From Amyelois transitella (lineage: Eukaryota > Arthropoda > Insecta > Lepidoptera > Pyralidae), in assembly GCF_032362555.1 (NCBI RefSeq), contig NC_083522.1, forward strand, positions 2,830,001 to 2,894,000: a stretch of 64,000 nucleotides of DNA, given 5' to 3'. A program made the position numbers and the translations under genes. The notes under the pieces are model-generated. The model was not told the DNA's origin. It was given only the letters and a program-made list of their open reading frames with translations, and ran no database searches. Below, in pieces: positions 29,223 to 44,200 of this stretch. The first letter of the stretch is position 1, and each line of letters starts with the position of its first letter.

Positions 29223-32200
29223 CTGAAAAAAAAACAAAATAGGTTTGTAGGTTACGTAATCTAGTATTTAAAGAGATAAGTAGGGTATAGGGCAAATGAC
29301 ACAGATTGTGAAAGCCTCAAAATAAGGCTGCCCGCTTATTCCCGAACCATGGCATTCCATGGCATATTTCTTAATTATCTTTCTGTTATTTCGGATAACA
29401 AAAAGTTAGAAAAAGATAAAGAGTGAATAAGGGGCAGGTCATGCTAAAATCTGGTTATTTAAAAAAAAATACTGTGTTCGTGCATGCGGGTTAAAAGTAT
29501 AATAAGGAACTACCTTCTATATGTATATTGAATGTTGTTTTACCATATAAGTACCACTTATTAGTTAGGTATAAAACAACAACTACATATTTTGCATGAT
29601 ATTTTATGCAAATTAAATATGTCCATGAAATAATAACCTAAGTTATACATGTCTATAAAGGAAATTGGTATTTTATAGTACATTTTAGTAACTAATTGGT
29701 TAAAATAATGTCTGTTAACTATCAGATAAACGAATATTAGACGGAGATGGTTTGGAATTAATTTTATTAAAAGGATCAAAGGTTCTAAAGTTAATTAAAG
29801 TTAGTTCCGCGCTAAGACTTGGTATTTTTGTTTCTTTACAAGTGATAAATTCCTTGATTTATAAGTCTCTCCTGATTTACTTTTACCAGCTGCGCGCAAA
29901 GAGAATAATAGTATCTTTACCATATATGTAGGTGTTCGATAATAATATTTATATACGAATGTCGACAATCCAGTATACTTCAATTCACTTGTCCCACGCT
30001 TATGGATACATTCTAAGTACTAATACTTATTGCTAGTCTATTGTTTGTTTTGCCGCATATTGCAATTCTCTCGTTATCTGCAATTGTTTGCCACCTTTTT
30101 TGAAGTTTTGTGCTAACCTGTTTATATTATGATGTATGTAGACTTTATGGTGCAATATGAATAGGTTTTAGAATTACTTATACAAATTATTACCAAATAG
30201 GTATTAAATTATTGAAACAAAAAATACTGCGCTTTTGGCAATTACCGCAAGAAAACTATATACTTAAGTCTGTTTGAAGTCTTGGTTTATACTTACTTAT
30301 AATAAAAGAATATATGGAATCTTCGTGATCGTGACGTTTAGCGAAAAGTCTACGAATCGTGACGTGCTGCGAAAAGTTCAGAATAAGAGACTCTTTACTG
30401 ACGAGCTTACATGGGTTCATGAATAGCCATAATGCAAGTAACACTTTATACCTAGCTGTTGACTGCCTATCCGGGAAAGAGGCATAAAATGTGTGTAGAA
30501 TCCATGAGGACTGAGTGTGAGAAGAAATGAATGAGTTCAATACCTGGGCTGCATCACAGGCCTCATGGTAGTTGGGGAGATGGGTCTCACGGTGGGCGGG
30601 GTCGTCGGCCTTGTGGTGCCCGCTGCTGAGGAAGGACTGCCCATCATCAGCTCGCCGTCGTCACCAAATCTGAAATGATGAGGAATTCCTTATTAAAAAA
30701 TACTCCGCCTTTTTCTCAGTTTTTGTGTTGTAGGTACTTTAGTTAATTATTAAACAAATGTAGCTTTAGAAATATGTCAAAAATTTTCTCTGTTTCGGTG
30801 AGAAAAGTTGGAAATTATCGTGAGTGAACTTGCACTTTTCGGCAACGTGATATAACCTTCAATATGACTTTCGTTCCCCTGCGAAGATTGCAGTGGTCAG
30901 ACGGGAGTAGCTTCGTGTAAAAACTTGACTTAGCCAATGTTTGAGTAGACATTCAAAGTACTTTCCTAATCCAGAATCAAGGTCAAAAGCCACACCTTCA
31001 GCTTCTCTCTTACTACAGAGAGGTAACGTTGTAACCAGGACTTATATTGAGTGAATATGCTTTTTCAAATACCAATGAAAGTATTTGGTTTCCTTTCGTT
31101 TACTTTCATTCCTTCCTGCTTCAATCATAAGAACTTACTTACCTACTGTTTACCATCTCCTGTAACTCCTCGGCCGACGAAACCAGTATAACCTGAACGT
31201 CTTCTTGATCATGTCAAAAGAGTAGCCTGACCAGACTGGATAAAGGTTACTTCAATCAAAAGCTTAATTTGTATTTAATGTGAGTGAAAAAACATGCAGT
31301 TTTTAAATATTCGGGTTTTTTAATGGGAACAAGTTAAAGCGATTAAGACGAAGCATGACGACAATAGTTACTTTTGTAATATGGAATTAATAGAAAGTTG
31401 TTTGTAATGACGGTAATATAATTCCATAAACGTAAACCTATCAATATCAATAGTGGAATAAACCGCATTATTATTAATTGCTTTGTAATTTTGTCGCTCT
31501 TTATGTTAGACTCTGCCTCTAAAACTTGTCATAAAATCCGAATAATTTTCAACCCAAGTTGTGGATCATGGTAAATTAGACTAGATGAATTTGTTTCGAG
31601 AATGAGATGAAGTGGTTACTGGTCAAATGTTATTAAAGTGCCGGAAATCATACCGTATGCTCTATGTCTATGGTCAGTTGGTGCCATTTTTTGTCATCAC
31701 CAGGATTTAAAAAAAAATCAGAAATGATACATAATTGGTTTTTCAAAAATTTTATGGTTTTCGACGTGGGTTTTATGTATTCGAAATTCCTAAACGTTAA
31801 ATAGTTTCGTAGGTGTTTTATTGTTTAATTGCGGGAAATTATACCGGATTTATTCTGAACGGAAGATGTCATCGCTATTACCTATTGATATTATCACTAC
31901 ATTGTTTAACATATTATTAATCATCAATTTTTATTTAGAACCTACTCTCGCCTAGGTAACATTCACAGAACTGCCGAAACTGTAAGTTGTGAACGAACAT
32001 TAAGCAAAGACTTCCCAAAATTCGTACGTTAACTGGAAACAATAACAGTTAATTGTAAACGTTAACAGAACCTCGGGCAAATGTCAGTAGATGACTGATT
32101 GATAAAATTTTAATGACATTCCATGAGAACCTACATTGTTGTATTGAACAATCAACGGAGAATGTACTAATGAGAAATCGTTAGCATTTTGTATGTACCT

Positions 32201-35200
32201 ACGTAATATTTTTTTCTTTTATGACCTCGTATTGGATAATTTTCAGCTTGATAGAACAATAGTTAGAATAACTATCACAACATAACGACATAATGTTAAC
32301 AGACCATTGAATTATAGACTTCGCGTAAGTTATTTACCGTAATTGTCTTTGTAATTGTATAATTATAGCTGAAATGAGGCGTGGAAAAGTGACGTTAAAT
32401 TTTCAATTATCTCCTAGTAACAGAGGGATTGTAGGATCTATTCGTTATAATGGAACTATGTAATCTAACTGATTTCAGTGGTTTCAAAGTGAACTTGTTA
32501 AATACATGGAAAATTTGAGAATCTATAACCACCCACTTTGCAAAGCTGGCCCTTAAAACCGGTCTTACAGTATGCAACATCGTATGTAATTGAATTATTT
32601 TGGTACACGCAAACCGATAGGTGTATATACCGATTATTCCATGCAATGATGTAATTCGAGAATTGAAATTTACGTTTCTTAAAAGAAGGTTAATGTTAGA
32701 GTTCTATATTTCTATTTTAACTCACGAATGCTATGGAGAGAAGTTGGTATAAGTTATATAAAAATAATTGGTGAATTTAATGGTAGGCGTTTAATCTCAG
32801 CAATTATTGGTGTCTGCGATTTTGACTTACCGCTTCTATGATAATATAATTTTCTATTTAAAAACAAAAAATTATTTTCGTAACTTTATACGACTTATGT
32901 TTTTCAATAAAAAATATTGATAATCTTTATTTTCAGTTGAGAGAAGAAAAGCACAAAAATTGGTTCGTGACCTTAGTATTTATAAATTGCAGAAGATGCA
33001 TTATAAATTTGGAGATATACATAAATATATGACTATGAATGTATGGACAATGAGCTATGTTTTCTACTTTTTTATGTAATGTTTTGTTTTCCTGAAATAT
33101 ATCTAAGCATATTATTTTCAAGGCTTTATAAAATTAAACAAGTGAGTAGTTTTCCTTAAATTTACGTAACGTTATGGTAACTGAATATCAAGTATTTTAA
33201 TTACAATAAGACTCATCTGTATGCTTAATAATTCAGATTGTTATAAGATAATATTGTTTGTTTGTAATAAATTCATATGCAGTTATTATTTTAGCTGTAA
33301 TAAAATACAATGGTCACTTCCTATTCCTGGTCCAGGCACCTGATGATACCTTTATTTTTATCTTAAAACAATATTAAAATGACAACATTTGGCACATATA
33401 AAATAAGAACGCGTTGAACTCTTTTATTAGTTGAGCTGAGAGTAGAAAGTTCAATATTTATTAAACCAGGAAAGATTGATTTGTTTAAATTTTTTTACGG
33501 TAAAAGTAGTAGTAATGCATCAATTTAAAATAGAATATTATTATTTTCAAAGCATCTTCTATAAATGACTTATCTCTGAAGTAAATCAGAGAGCCGGTAC
33601 AAAAAAATAGGCGTATTTACAGAAATTATTCAAGAAGAGCCTATAAGGGACTAAGATTCCAGAGTTTGAGAAAGACTGCGATGAGAGAAGTCGGTTGGTC
33701 ATTGTCGGTAGTGGACGAGGCGACAGTGGTGGTAGCGGGGATGGTGCGAACAAAAATCGACTGTAAACTGATGAATCTCAACTGTAGGATGGACATAGTA
33801 AGTCATAGGATGACAAGCCGAGGTGAAGTTGACATGAAGAAATGCGGTGAAGGCGGTAGGATAGTCATTGGTGGGACTGGTGGCAGCGGTGGGACCTTCA
33901 TCGCGGTGAGAAAAACGATGCGTACAAAAATCCTGAGGTTTCAGTGCCAGCTGTAAAGAATCTCACCTGTTTAGGATTACAGGCCGAGGTGAAGTCGACG
34001 GCAAGGACTGCGGTGAAGGCGGCGCGTTAGTTATTGGTGGCAGCGGTGGGAGCGGCGGGTGCTTCATTGTGGTGAGAAAGATGATGCGTACAAATCCTGA
34101 GGTTTCAGTGCCAGCTGTTAAGAATCTCACCTGTTTAGGATTACAGGCCGAGGTGAAGTCGACGGGAAGGACTGTGGAGACGGCGGCGCGTTAGTCATCG
34201 GAGGCAGTGGTGGCAGCGGTGGGAGCGTCGGCGGTGGCGGTGGAAATGGAGCTCGCGTCGGCGGCGGTGGTGGCGGCGGAGACGCTGGCGACGACCCAGG
34301 GATCTCATTGCCCACTGTAGAGTACAATAAATTTTGAAAATCATTCTAACTTTAAAGTTATTGCACTTTGGAAGATGTTGTTTCTTAAATTATAGTTATT
34401 TTTTTGACGTTTATAAGCGATACCTAATTATTTCTAACGATGGTTTTAGTTATAGCCTATTGAGTCCGAAATGGCATCAGTAAGAGTTAAAATGTTTGCG
34501 TGGCAACTAAATAATTAATGTGAGTAATGAAAGTTTCATCAAATTGGATGAATAATGAGGATAAATTAATAAAAAAAAATTATAGTAGGCTAGTAGTGTA
34601 GGCTGTAAACGTCTAGTGGAGAAGAAGCTGCAGAAACCAACACACTTCACAGTTTAATTAGGTACATGCCCCCAAAAATATTTTTCTTAACGCCTTCTTA
34701 CTAGCAACTATAGTTACTACGAGTATAAGGTGAAAACCACAAAAGCAGTAAAAAAGCAATTAGAGAGGGACATTTAGTGGCTAATTGCTATGTAACATCA
34801 TTTTGACTTTTCAAGGGCAACTAAGGTCAAGTGATTAGTTTAACCAGTTGTAAAAGTACACTTATTAGAAATTAGTTTTTAGAAGAAGTTGTTTTAAACA
34901 GTTATAATTACATGTTAATAGTTACTTAGAAAATGTTGACTGTACATAATGGTACCTAAATAATAATTAGAGAATTTTGCCTAAAACTACATACGCAAAA
35001 GATTTACGGTTAGCTATGACAATTAGCTACAACATAAAAAATAACAATATTAAATAACTTAATTTTAATTTCACCGTTTAACGGTTTTTGTTACTTTCTA
35101 TAATTGTATTTTTCAGCTGAAAGCTGCCTTGCAGTCTGTTCCAGATTGATGTCCTTATGTAACCCGTAAGACGTTAAAATAATATGTATGATTTTTTTTT

Positions 35201-38200
35201 TCTACGTACTGAAATTACACAACGCACATATTCCTTATACATTGCCAAGGAACATACTCATATGACACGACCGTATAAATATCGTTTTGTAACTAATCCG
35301 TGTCACTTTTCCCACAGCTAATTAACGCAACCGCGTGGAAGTAATGTACAAGGTACAGTGGACATTACAGAAATATACCTACACATAATCCGGTCTTTAT
35401 CATTACGGGGTTTGAAAAGACTGGAAGGCCACATTCAGCTGTATGATGGAATTGATATCAAAATAGTGGCAGGATGTTAACTTATCACCTACAAGAAGAA
35501 CCCCGAGTATCAGCCTTTTTTCATAGAAATAAGAATTTATGGGTTTATCAACGTTTAGGTACATTTACCGACGAACTTAGTTGAAGTGAGTTAGTTATGA
35601 ATGTGGATATAAGCGAAACAAGTATGCAGGGATCGTGGCAAGTGGAAACATGTGGTCTCTGCCTACCCCTTTAGTGATTTATATATGGATGTTACCTAAG
35701 TTAATAAAATTTACGGAATACCTATTTTAATTGGACGAAATTCACAAAACACACGCTCAGACAATTCTCTTTTTTATCCATCTTCATCATGTTAAAAACA
35801 TTACACTTGAAATCTTAGGACGCACGAAGCACGGATTTTACCATGAGATAAATTGTGCTATTTATAGGCAGCTGGAATAACGTCAGTTGTTCATTCAAAA
35901 ACAGGCACCCAAATAGCAGACCATACACAGACATATAAATTTCCCACGTATCTTTACATAATTTCAAGGTTATTCTTACTGAGGTTTTAAAACTGAAAGA
36001 AAATAAAAGAAATAGGTAGTACTATTTACGTATCTGCTTTAGAGTGCGTAGGTGAGTATTGAGTGAGAATTTCCCATTTTTCAAAATTGTCATGCGAAAA
36101 ATTATTTACGGGACTTTACGCGGTTATATTTTAGTTGTACGTATTTGTCATTAAAGTTACCCAAACTTAAGTTATTTAGGTACTCTTATAAAGTGAAATA
36201 ATCTTTAAACGTCTAATAATTAAAAACTAGATTTTTAAAATTAGTTAAAAGCGAAAGTTAGTCACACATAGACAATTCATAAGTGATATTGAAATTTGAA
36301 TATACAATTTCAAATCTACTTACCAGACCCGTCGATGGTGTTGAAATGTTCCTTAGCCAGGAACTCTTCGAAGTACCTAGTGAAGTCCCCGGTGGGGTCC
36401 CACCTGGAGGACAGCTTGGCCCATTCCTCTGGGTACTCGTATTTAAGCCGTTTTATCACTTTAACTGCTGTCTTCTTCTGCCGTTCTGTGCATCGTACGC
36501 ATTTCGTTCTTAATGCTTCTGGTAGTATCCCTGTGGAAAAAAACAGTATGAATGAATGAAAATTTATTTCACTTGTGATGCTTATTGTAATGTAAGAAGG
36601 GATTTTTGAGAAAGGTATTTACCATGTCATTATCTTGTACCTATATTCACATTACGCAAATATTTTTTTGTTTTACTGTGAATTACTTCGTTTTAAAAAA
36701 GTCAATCCTTGCACTACTCCCTCCGAAAAAAGGCTGACAATTAAACATAAGCTACCATAGTCAAGTATATTGAGATCATGTTCATAATTTTTTAGCATAC
36801 CTATAATGTAGTGTCCTATTGTAGACCACAATATCAAGCGTTCCGTATTTCCCTCTACTGATTCTTCTCTTTTTTCCCCCAAATATTTTACACACATACA
36901 TATAATCACGTCTATATCTCTTGCGGGGTAGACAGAGCCAACAGTCTTGTAAAAACTGATAGGCCACGTTCAGCTATTTGGCTTTAAGATAGAATTGAGA
37001 TTCATATAGTGACAGGTTGCTAGCCCATCGCCTAAAAGAAGAATCCCAAGTTTATAAGCCTACCCCTTAGTCGCCTTTTACGACATCCATGGGAGAGAGA
37101 TGGAGTGGTCCTATTCTTTTTTCTATTGGTGCCAGGAACCACACGGCACAAATATTTTTCTAAATGAAAGCTTGGAAAGTTTGACACTTCTATAGAGTTG
37201 CGTCCTATATACTTTACTGTAGTATAACTAGCGTTGAAAATTCCGAAAGAAACAAATTGTTTTTTCGGTGAAAGAAACGTTTATTCGTTTTTTACCGTTT
37301 TATTGGTTTGTTACATTGATGTTGGCTTACAAACTTGTGATTCTTTTTTAGGCGACGGGCTATGGGCAACCTGTCACTATTTGAATATCAATTCTATCAT
37401 TAAGCCAAATAGCTGAACGTGGTCATTCAGTCTTTTCAAGACTGTTGGCTCTGTCTACCCCGCAAGGGATATAGACGTGACTATATGTATGTATGTATGT
37501 ATGTATGTTACATTGAAATATATCAAAATAAAACCTTGGGGAAAAAACGGTTTTATTGAGATTTTCGTCGTTTGTTTCGAAAAATAAAAAAAAACGATTA
37601 GAAAACTATATATACATTCAGTCAGAAAAGTATCGGGAATGGATTATTTATTTATGGTTCCAAATTCAAATTTTTGTTTTTTTTGTTGTTGTTAGATTGG
37701 CACAACTGTTTTCCATTTTGGCGCGGAGTTTGAGTTGCATCTGTTGTTTACATTAAATACAGTGCTATTTTTAGTTATATCATATCTAGTGTGTATTGCT
37801 AATTTCATAATGGATAAAAACATCGAACAAAGAGTTTGTCTTAAATTTTGCATTGCCAATGGAATATCGTGTTCGGAGTCACTGAAAATGTTACAGAAGG
37901 CTTACGGTGAATCGACTTTATCAAAAACTCGTGCTTATGAGTGGTACAAAGCGTTCAAAAGCGGTCGAGATGTGATGGAAGATTTGACTCGCTCTGGTAG
38001 GCCATCAACGTCTGCAACTGAAGTTAACATCGCAAAAGTGAAGGAAATAGTGACTGAAAATCCTCATTCAACTTTGAGAGAGATAGCCACCGAACTTTCT
38101 GTATCTCACGAGTCGATCCGTACCATTTTAACTAATAATTTGGGTATGAAACATGTTGCCGCTCGGCTAGTCCCAAAAGACCTGATTTTTTTTCAAAAAC

Positions 38201-41200
38201 TCAATCGCATGAGTGTCGCTGAGGACATGCTAGAACGAGTCAATTCCGACCCAACATTCATGAAACGCATTGTTACTGGTGACGAGACGTGGGTTTACGA
38301 GTTTGACATGCAAACTAGTCAACAAGCTTCGGAGTGGCGCCTTCCAACTGAACCGAAACCGAAAAAACCACGCCAAAGTCGTTCAAAAGTCAAAGTCATG
38401 TTGACTGTTTTCTTTGACTATCGCGGTGTTGTGCACTCGGAATTCTTGCCGGAAGGTCAAACGGTAAATAAGGAATATTATTTGAGTGTTATGCGGCGTT
38501 TAAGAGAGCAAATCCGACGAAAAAGGCCAGATTTGTGGAAAGAAAATTCTTGGATCATTTCACCATGATAATGCACCTTCGCACAAGGCCATCATTGTGA
38601 ACGAATTTTTAACCAAACACTCAACAAATACCATCGAGCAACCACCATATTCACCAGATATGGCTCCAGCCGACTTTTTTCTTTTTCCTAAACTCAAATT
38701 ACCACTTCGTGGCACCCGTTTTCAATCGGTAGAAGACATAAAAGAGAATTCGCGGCGAGAACTGACCTCAATTCCGGAAACAGCGTTTAAAAAATGTTTT
38801 GATGATTGGATTATTCGTTGGCGTAAGTGTATCGTTTCTAAAGGAGCATATTTTGAAGGTGATAAAATAAATTTGGATGAATAACAAACAGTTTGTGTAT
38901 TATTGATCTTTTCCTGCTACTTTCTTGACAGAGTAGTATATTCTATGTATAATTACCAATTTTTAAAACAATGATGCATATTGTAAGGTAATCAATACTT
39001 TTCCTGTCGTATTTTTCCGTTTCTTTCATATTTTTCCGTTTTATTAATAAAAAACATGAAATATTTCATTCTTATCTTTCTTGAAACTTTCGTAAAAAAC
39101 TTGTATAAATACGAGGGAATTTGAAAAAAACCGGAAAATTTCCCGCTTTTTTCAACCCTAAATAATTCGTACTTTTTTATTGTCGATGATTAAAATAACA
39201 TCATCCAATCCAACTTGACAACAGAAGAGCTCGAATGATCCGTTCTGGCTAACAAAAAACTTTTGTTTATTTTTCTAAGGAATACTTTTGAGTTGAAATG
39301 AATAAGCTGTCTATATATAGTCATGCATGAAGTCAACATGCCTTAATTTGGACACCTTACAATGATAATTACCGCTATATAGCTTTACTAGCTAATATCA
39401 AGGTTTTAGCTTAAGTTTTGAAGTCAACAACTGTTACCTATGCAATCGGACATACACTACCGATAAAGTACATATACATACATATATATGACTAGAGATC
39501 GCCTCCAACTGTGTTAAACGAAAAATTATACAGTCTCTTTTGCCCGGGAATTTCCAAAAATCATATTAAAATTGGATGTCACCTTAGTTACAATCTACCT
39601 TCCTGACTTTCATCTTTATTGGATCAGTATTATTTGAAATTTCGTGAACAGTGAGTGAGTGAATGATAGAGTGTTCTTAGCTATCCCACTTTGACCATGT
39701 ACCGATGACTATTTTCGAAGCTTTGTTTGAGTACTAACCGTCGCTCTTACGATGAAGAAAATATCGTGAGGAAGCCTGCACATTCAGGCAACTGGATGTG
39801 TAACCATGGATCCAATATGGGTTAGGTTTACCTGCAAAGGTTGCGGATGTCAGATGGGAGTCGCTTCGTGAAAAAACCCTGACTCACACAATATAGGATC
39901 CATGGTCAAAGGCATACCCCGGGCTCCATTCCAGAGTGGTGAGCATCCGACCGGGGCTAAAACCTAACTCCCAAAAGACCCACTCCTAGATCGCAGTCAA
40001 AGGCGTACCCTGGGTTTAAAAAAAGACATAACCATGACAAACACCAAGCGGTGAATGATGACATATTTATTTTTATACATGTATATTAGTTTTAATTTTA
40101 TTCATCAGCATAAACATGATTTTTTTCCTCGTTTATAATGTCTTGTTGCATTGGAAATCATCTTCGCATTGCGTTGCAATTGTAAATGAAGCGTAATGCG
40201 CGCAATAACAAGAAATAAATAGAACATTATTAGAGCCAATTTAATGACCATTTGTAGACTTGCTTCGAGTACAAAAAATAACAATAAATATTATTATTTA
40301 CCTAAGTATGTAGAAAATTGCGTACGTCGAACAAACTTCCATAAATAAAGTAATATTCAACTTCATAAATCATCGTTAACCGATCCAACTGAACTGAACG
40401 TGACTTTTCAGTCTTTCCGATACCGTTGGCTCTGTCTGCCCCGTAAGGGATAAAGATGTGATATGTTTGTATTATAAATGAGATATCCTAAGAGACAGCT
40501 GGACAAATTAGGTAAATTTTGTAAAATAACCAAAATCAAATACAATAGGCTAATTTCAAATTCCCGCGGTAAAGGGAAAAATGAGAATTTTAGTTGAAGC
40601 TGTGACAGGAGCGATTAAGTTTTTTCTTAATTTGCCTACTTATTTGTTTTAAGGATGTTTATCTTCGTGTTCTGCGTGAAATTTGTGTCTGTGTCTTTAG
40701 TTTTATGAGTTTTAAGATCTGTCGCGATACCGAGACTACTACCTGGGCCCGGCAAAAACCGTCGAAAATGTCATCGTATATTGACTCCAAAATCTTTCCA
40801 TAATAAAGTCATTCATACCATAAGCAAAACGAAAACATTCTCACAGTTTTGATAAACAAATATAAGACCGTTAATTTATGTAGGAATGTAGGAGCCACGC
40901 TATATATGCGATCACCAAACATCCTAAATTAGTAAGATTCCACGGACCTAGTATTTTTATAAATAACAACATTAAGGGTGCTTTGTATTCGAAGCCAGCT
41001 TAACAGTCAACACGACATATATATGAGCGGTGCATTCTAATAATTTCCGTGTTTGAAATCATACATTTGTCTAACAATAAGTAGGCTATAGACATGCGGA
41101 GTGTAATGCTCTGGTTTAAATCTGCCAAAAATAAGTGGCGAATTACTGAGGTGTTGAATAAAATGACGTAGTTTACAAAGAGCCGGTTTGGCAAAGTAGT

Positions 41201-44200
41201 TACGGAATGAGACTCGTAAGAAAAAGGAATGGAGTTGGAGTACCACAGCTGGCGTCGGGAGAGAGAGAGGGAGTGTCGTCTAGAGAAAGAATTCTTCATT
41301 ATTTCCCGCCATTTCTTCATGAATGAATGTCAAATCGTACGAAATTTTATGCCCGCTAGATGTCGTCTGAGCTTGGCGTGACTTCTGAAGCACGGAATTA
41401 TCTTATCGGTCACATGATCTAAGCTTGCAAAAATATCTTTAGTCAACATTTTTGATGTGACCTTAAGATTTACCGATAAAACCATAAAATCATCGTCCTG
41501 GCTTAAATTTGTAAGTTTATTACAACACCTCTTATAGGTACTTAACAATATTCATTACCTATAAGAAATACACATATCACATATAATCACGTCTATATCC
41601 CTTGCAGGGTAGACAGAGCTAACAGTCTTGAAAAGACTGATAGACCACGTTCAGCTATTTGGGTTAATGATAGAATAAGAAATTTCGTTTTAAAATCTTT
41701 TTTAAATAAAAATTCTTGCCAAACAAAATGTCATGTCGAACAACATTGCTAAGTTATTCGATTCATCTTATAATGCTAATCATTATTACAACTGATGACC
41801 CGATGCACTGATTATGCATCATACTGGCATATTATGTACTCAAACATTCAAAAAATTTCAAATATACAACGTAAGTACAACAAATTAAAGTTCAAATTCA
41901 TGCCAGATAAAACTGTACCATCATCGATTACCATAACGAGTCATGTTCTTTATGTACGGAACACAACCAATATGGAAGATGTTAGATATAGAACATATCC
42001 TCATTCCGTAATTTGTAAGGCCCGAGCACTCGAATAGCAGGTCACAACACAAGCGATGCAAAAACTGGAAGCGGTTACTGCTCCTCATGTCCTACCTTAT
42101 TCTATTCCCTTTATATGTATTTTTGTTTGTACTAGTAGTCGTTCGTAATCGCAACTTTGTCTCGAGAACCCTGGAGTTTTAAGAGACTGCGCATCATAAT
42201 TTCTTTTAATGGATAGGGCGATTCAATAGATTAAATATTAGGATATATTATAGGATACTCACTTGGTTGTTAAGCCACTACTTATATCACACATACAATA
42301 AAACTGTAAGTCGCAACACGAGTCATTGTTTCTTTTTATTACGTGCGCAGATTGGCTTGCACTAGCACCTAGGTCATAACTGAAAATCAGCGTATAACTC
42401 TATAGCAATAAATTCGTTGAGTTATGACGTTTTTGTATTGCTGTTACTCACACCCTTATTAATTTGTAATTTATATACATAATTTCATCAAATTTAAACG
42501 AAGGCCCGGACTGCTGTCGCGCTGCAGTTCAGATCACTTTGAAGATTTTCTTTTATTACATCTTGGATCGGGTCCACTTCAAACCTTTTGCTCTGCGTTT
42601 GGTGTGCTCGGTGCTTTATTAGATAATGTGTCAGAATTGAATTACAACTTCGGAACTTAACATTCGGAATGTGGGACAGTGTTATATAATAGTACTGTGA
42701 GAATTTGACAATAATGAATAGGACATTCACTTCAACATGATCCTGAAAGCGCATTATACTTAAAAGCAATTTGAGTGATACCAACGTGTAATTTACTTAA
42801 AAGCTGTCTTTGAAAATGGTTCTAACAAAATTTTAGCAATTGTAAGTTCTTATTTTTTGTATTGTTAGTTTAAATTTGTGTCAGTATACACGAACAATAA
42901 GTCCTTCTCGTTACATTAGACAATTTAATTCCTTAGACAAGTGTTTTGCGTCAACACTATGTAATTTAAAGCAAAAAGTACTTTGACATTCGTGATGAAA
43001 AGTGATAAGAATTCGCTATACGACGAAATTTTCAAACGATTTATTAAAAGAGAATCTATTGCTGTCTCGTTTCACGTCACGAGCGATAATTTTCGCGCGA
43101 TGAAAAGTGCGTCGCGCGTGCCATGCTGCGGGGGTTGGTACCAAAGACCATATAGGTAAGTACTAACTGTGGTACGCATTGAAATCGAAATATTGAGTTA
43201 AACTATAAAAGATATATTTTTATGATTTCAAAAGTGGTATGGCTACAAAATCGAACACAACATTTTATTAGCCGTGCGATCTTATGTGAAGTTGATTCTT
43301 TTAATTAAGTATTAAGATTTGTTTGGCTTTTTATCATTAATTTGCGTTCTCAGTGGTCCTAAAAATCAAGAGTGGATAAAGAAAAACTGAAATTCGGGCA
43401 GTGGAAACTAAATACAGATTTTAAATTCATATGATCATTGTGAAAAAGAGGAATACTTTACAAACTTGATACCTTTGTACTCGACAGTACAATACAGTGT
43501 GATTGTTTCAATTTGCAAGCTCAGGATTACAAGAGCGTAACTTCCTTTTATAAACGTCTCGTTAAGCAGGAAAACGTTTAATTTAAAGATTTTATCAGAC
43601 GATAGTAATGGCGACTGTAAAAAAAATTAAACGTTTTGCCATTTTCAAAAGTAATTAAGTATGAGTAATGCGATGACATAAGAAGGAGGGATTTAAAACT
43701 AACAGAACAAAATACAATCAAAAATGTGTGGCCTTTCAATCTTTCCGGCTCTGTCTACCTCGCAGGGGAAATAGACGTGACTCTAGGTATGTATGTAACA
43801 TGTCTACTCTGTTATTTACTCTACAAAATATTGCTTGTCTTTTAAAAAGAACAGTCATTGCGACGTGCAATACACCATCGTCTTTATTACAACCGCCTAA
43901 TGCAGTAACGTTTCCTCGGTAACTCGAATGCAGTAATTTGTATTGTGATGAAGCCGGTTGCATGAGTCGGCTTCGTGGTGCATATTGAATCATTTCCGCA
44001 ACAACTGTTCACAGTTGCAGTAACGCACTGATTGACAACTAAGACGGCTTATTGGTACTTATTTTGCATTAGATTTCTCTTGGGTTTGTAAGTGTGGCGT
44101 GTGTGCCGTAAACACTTAAGAATCGCAACAATATCTAGATGAATTTTATGTTATGTCATGAGAAATGAAAAAAAGTAGGTATATAAACATTTTCAGCCAG

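Noticed and set aside
33666-33956. Plus-strand glycine-containing frame
   Set aside because: It is the reverse reading of decayed proline-rich exon units of the minus-strand CSP gene.
41000-42784. Several frames of 70-106 codons in the CSP intron
   Set aside because: No recognisable domain, no consistent splice signals, and one area is adjacent to repeat fragments.
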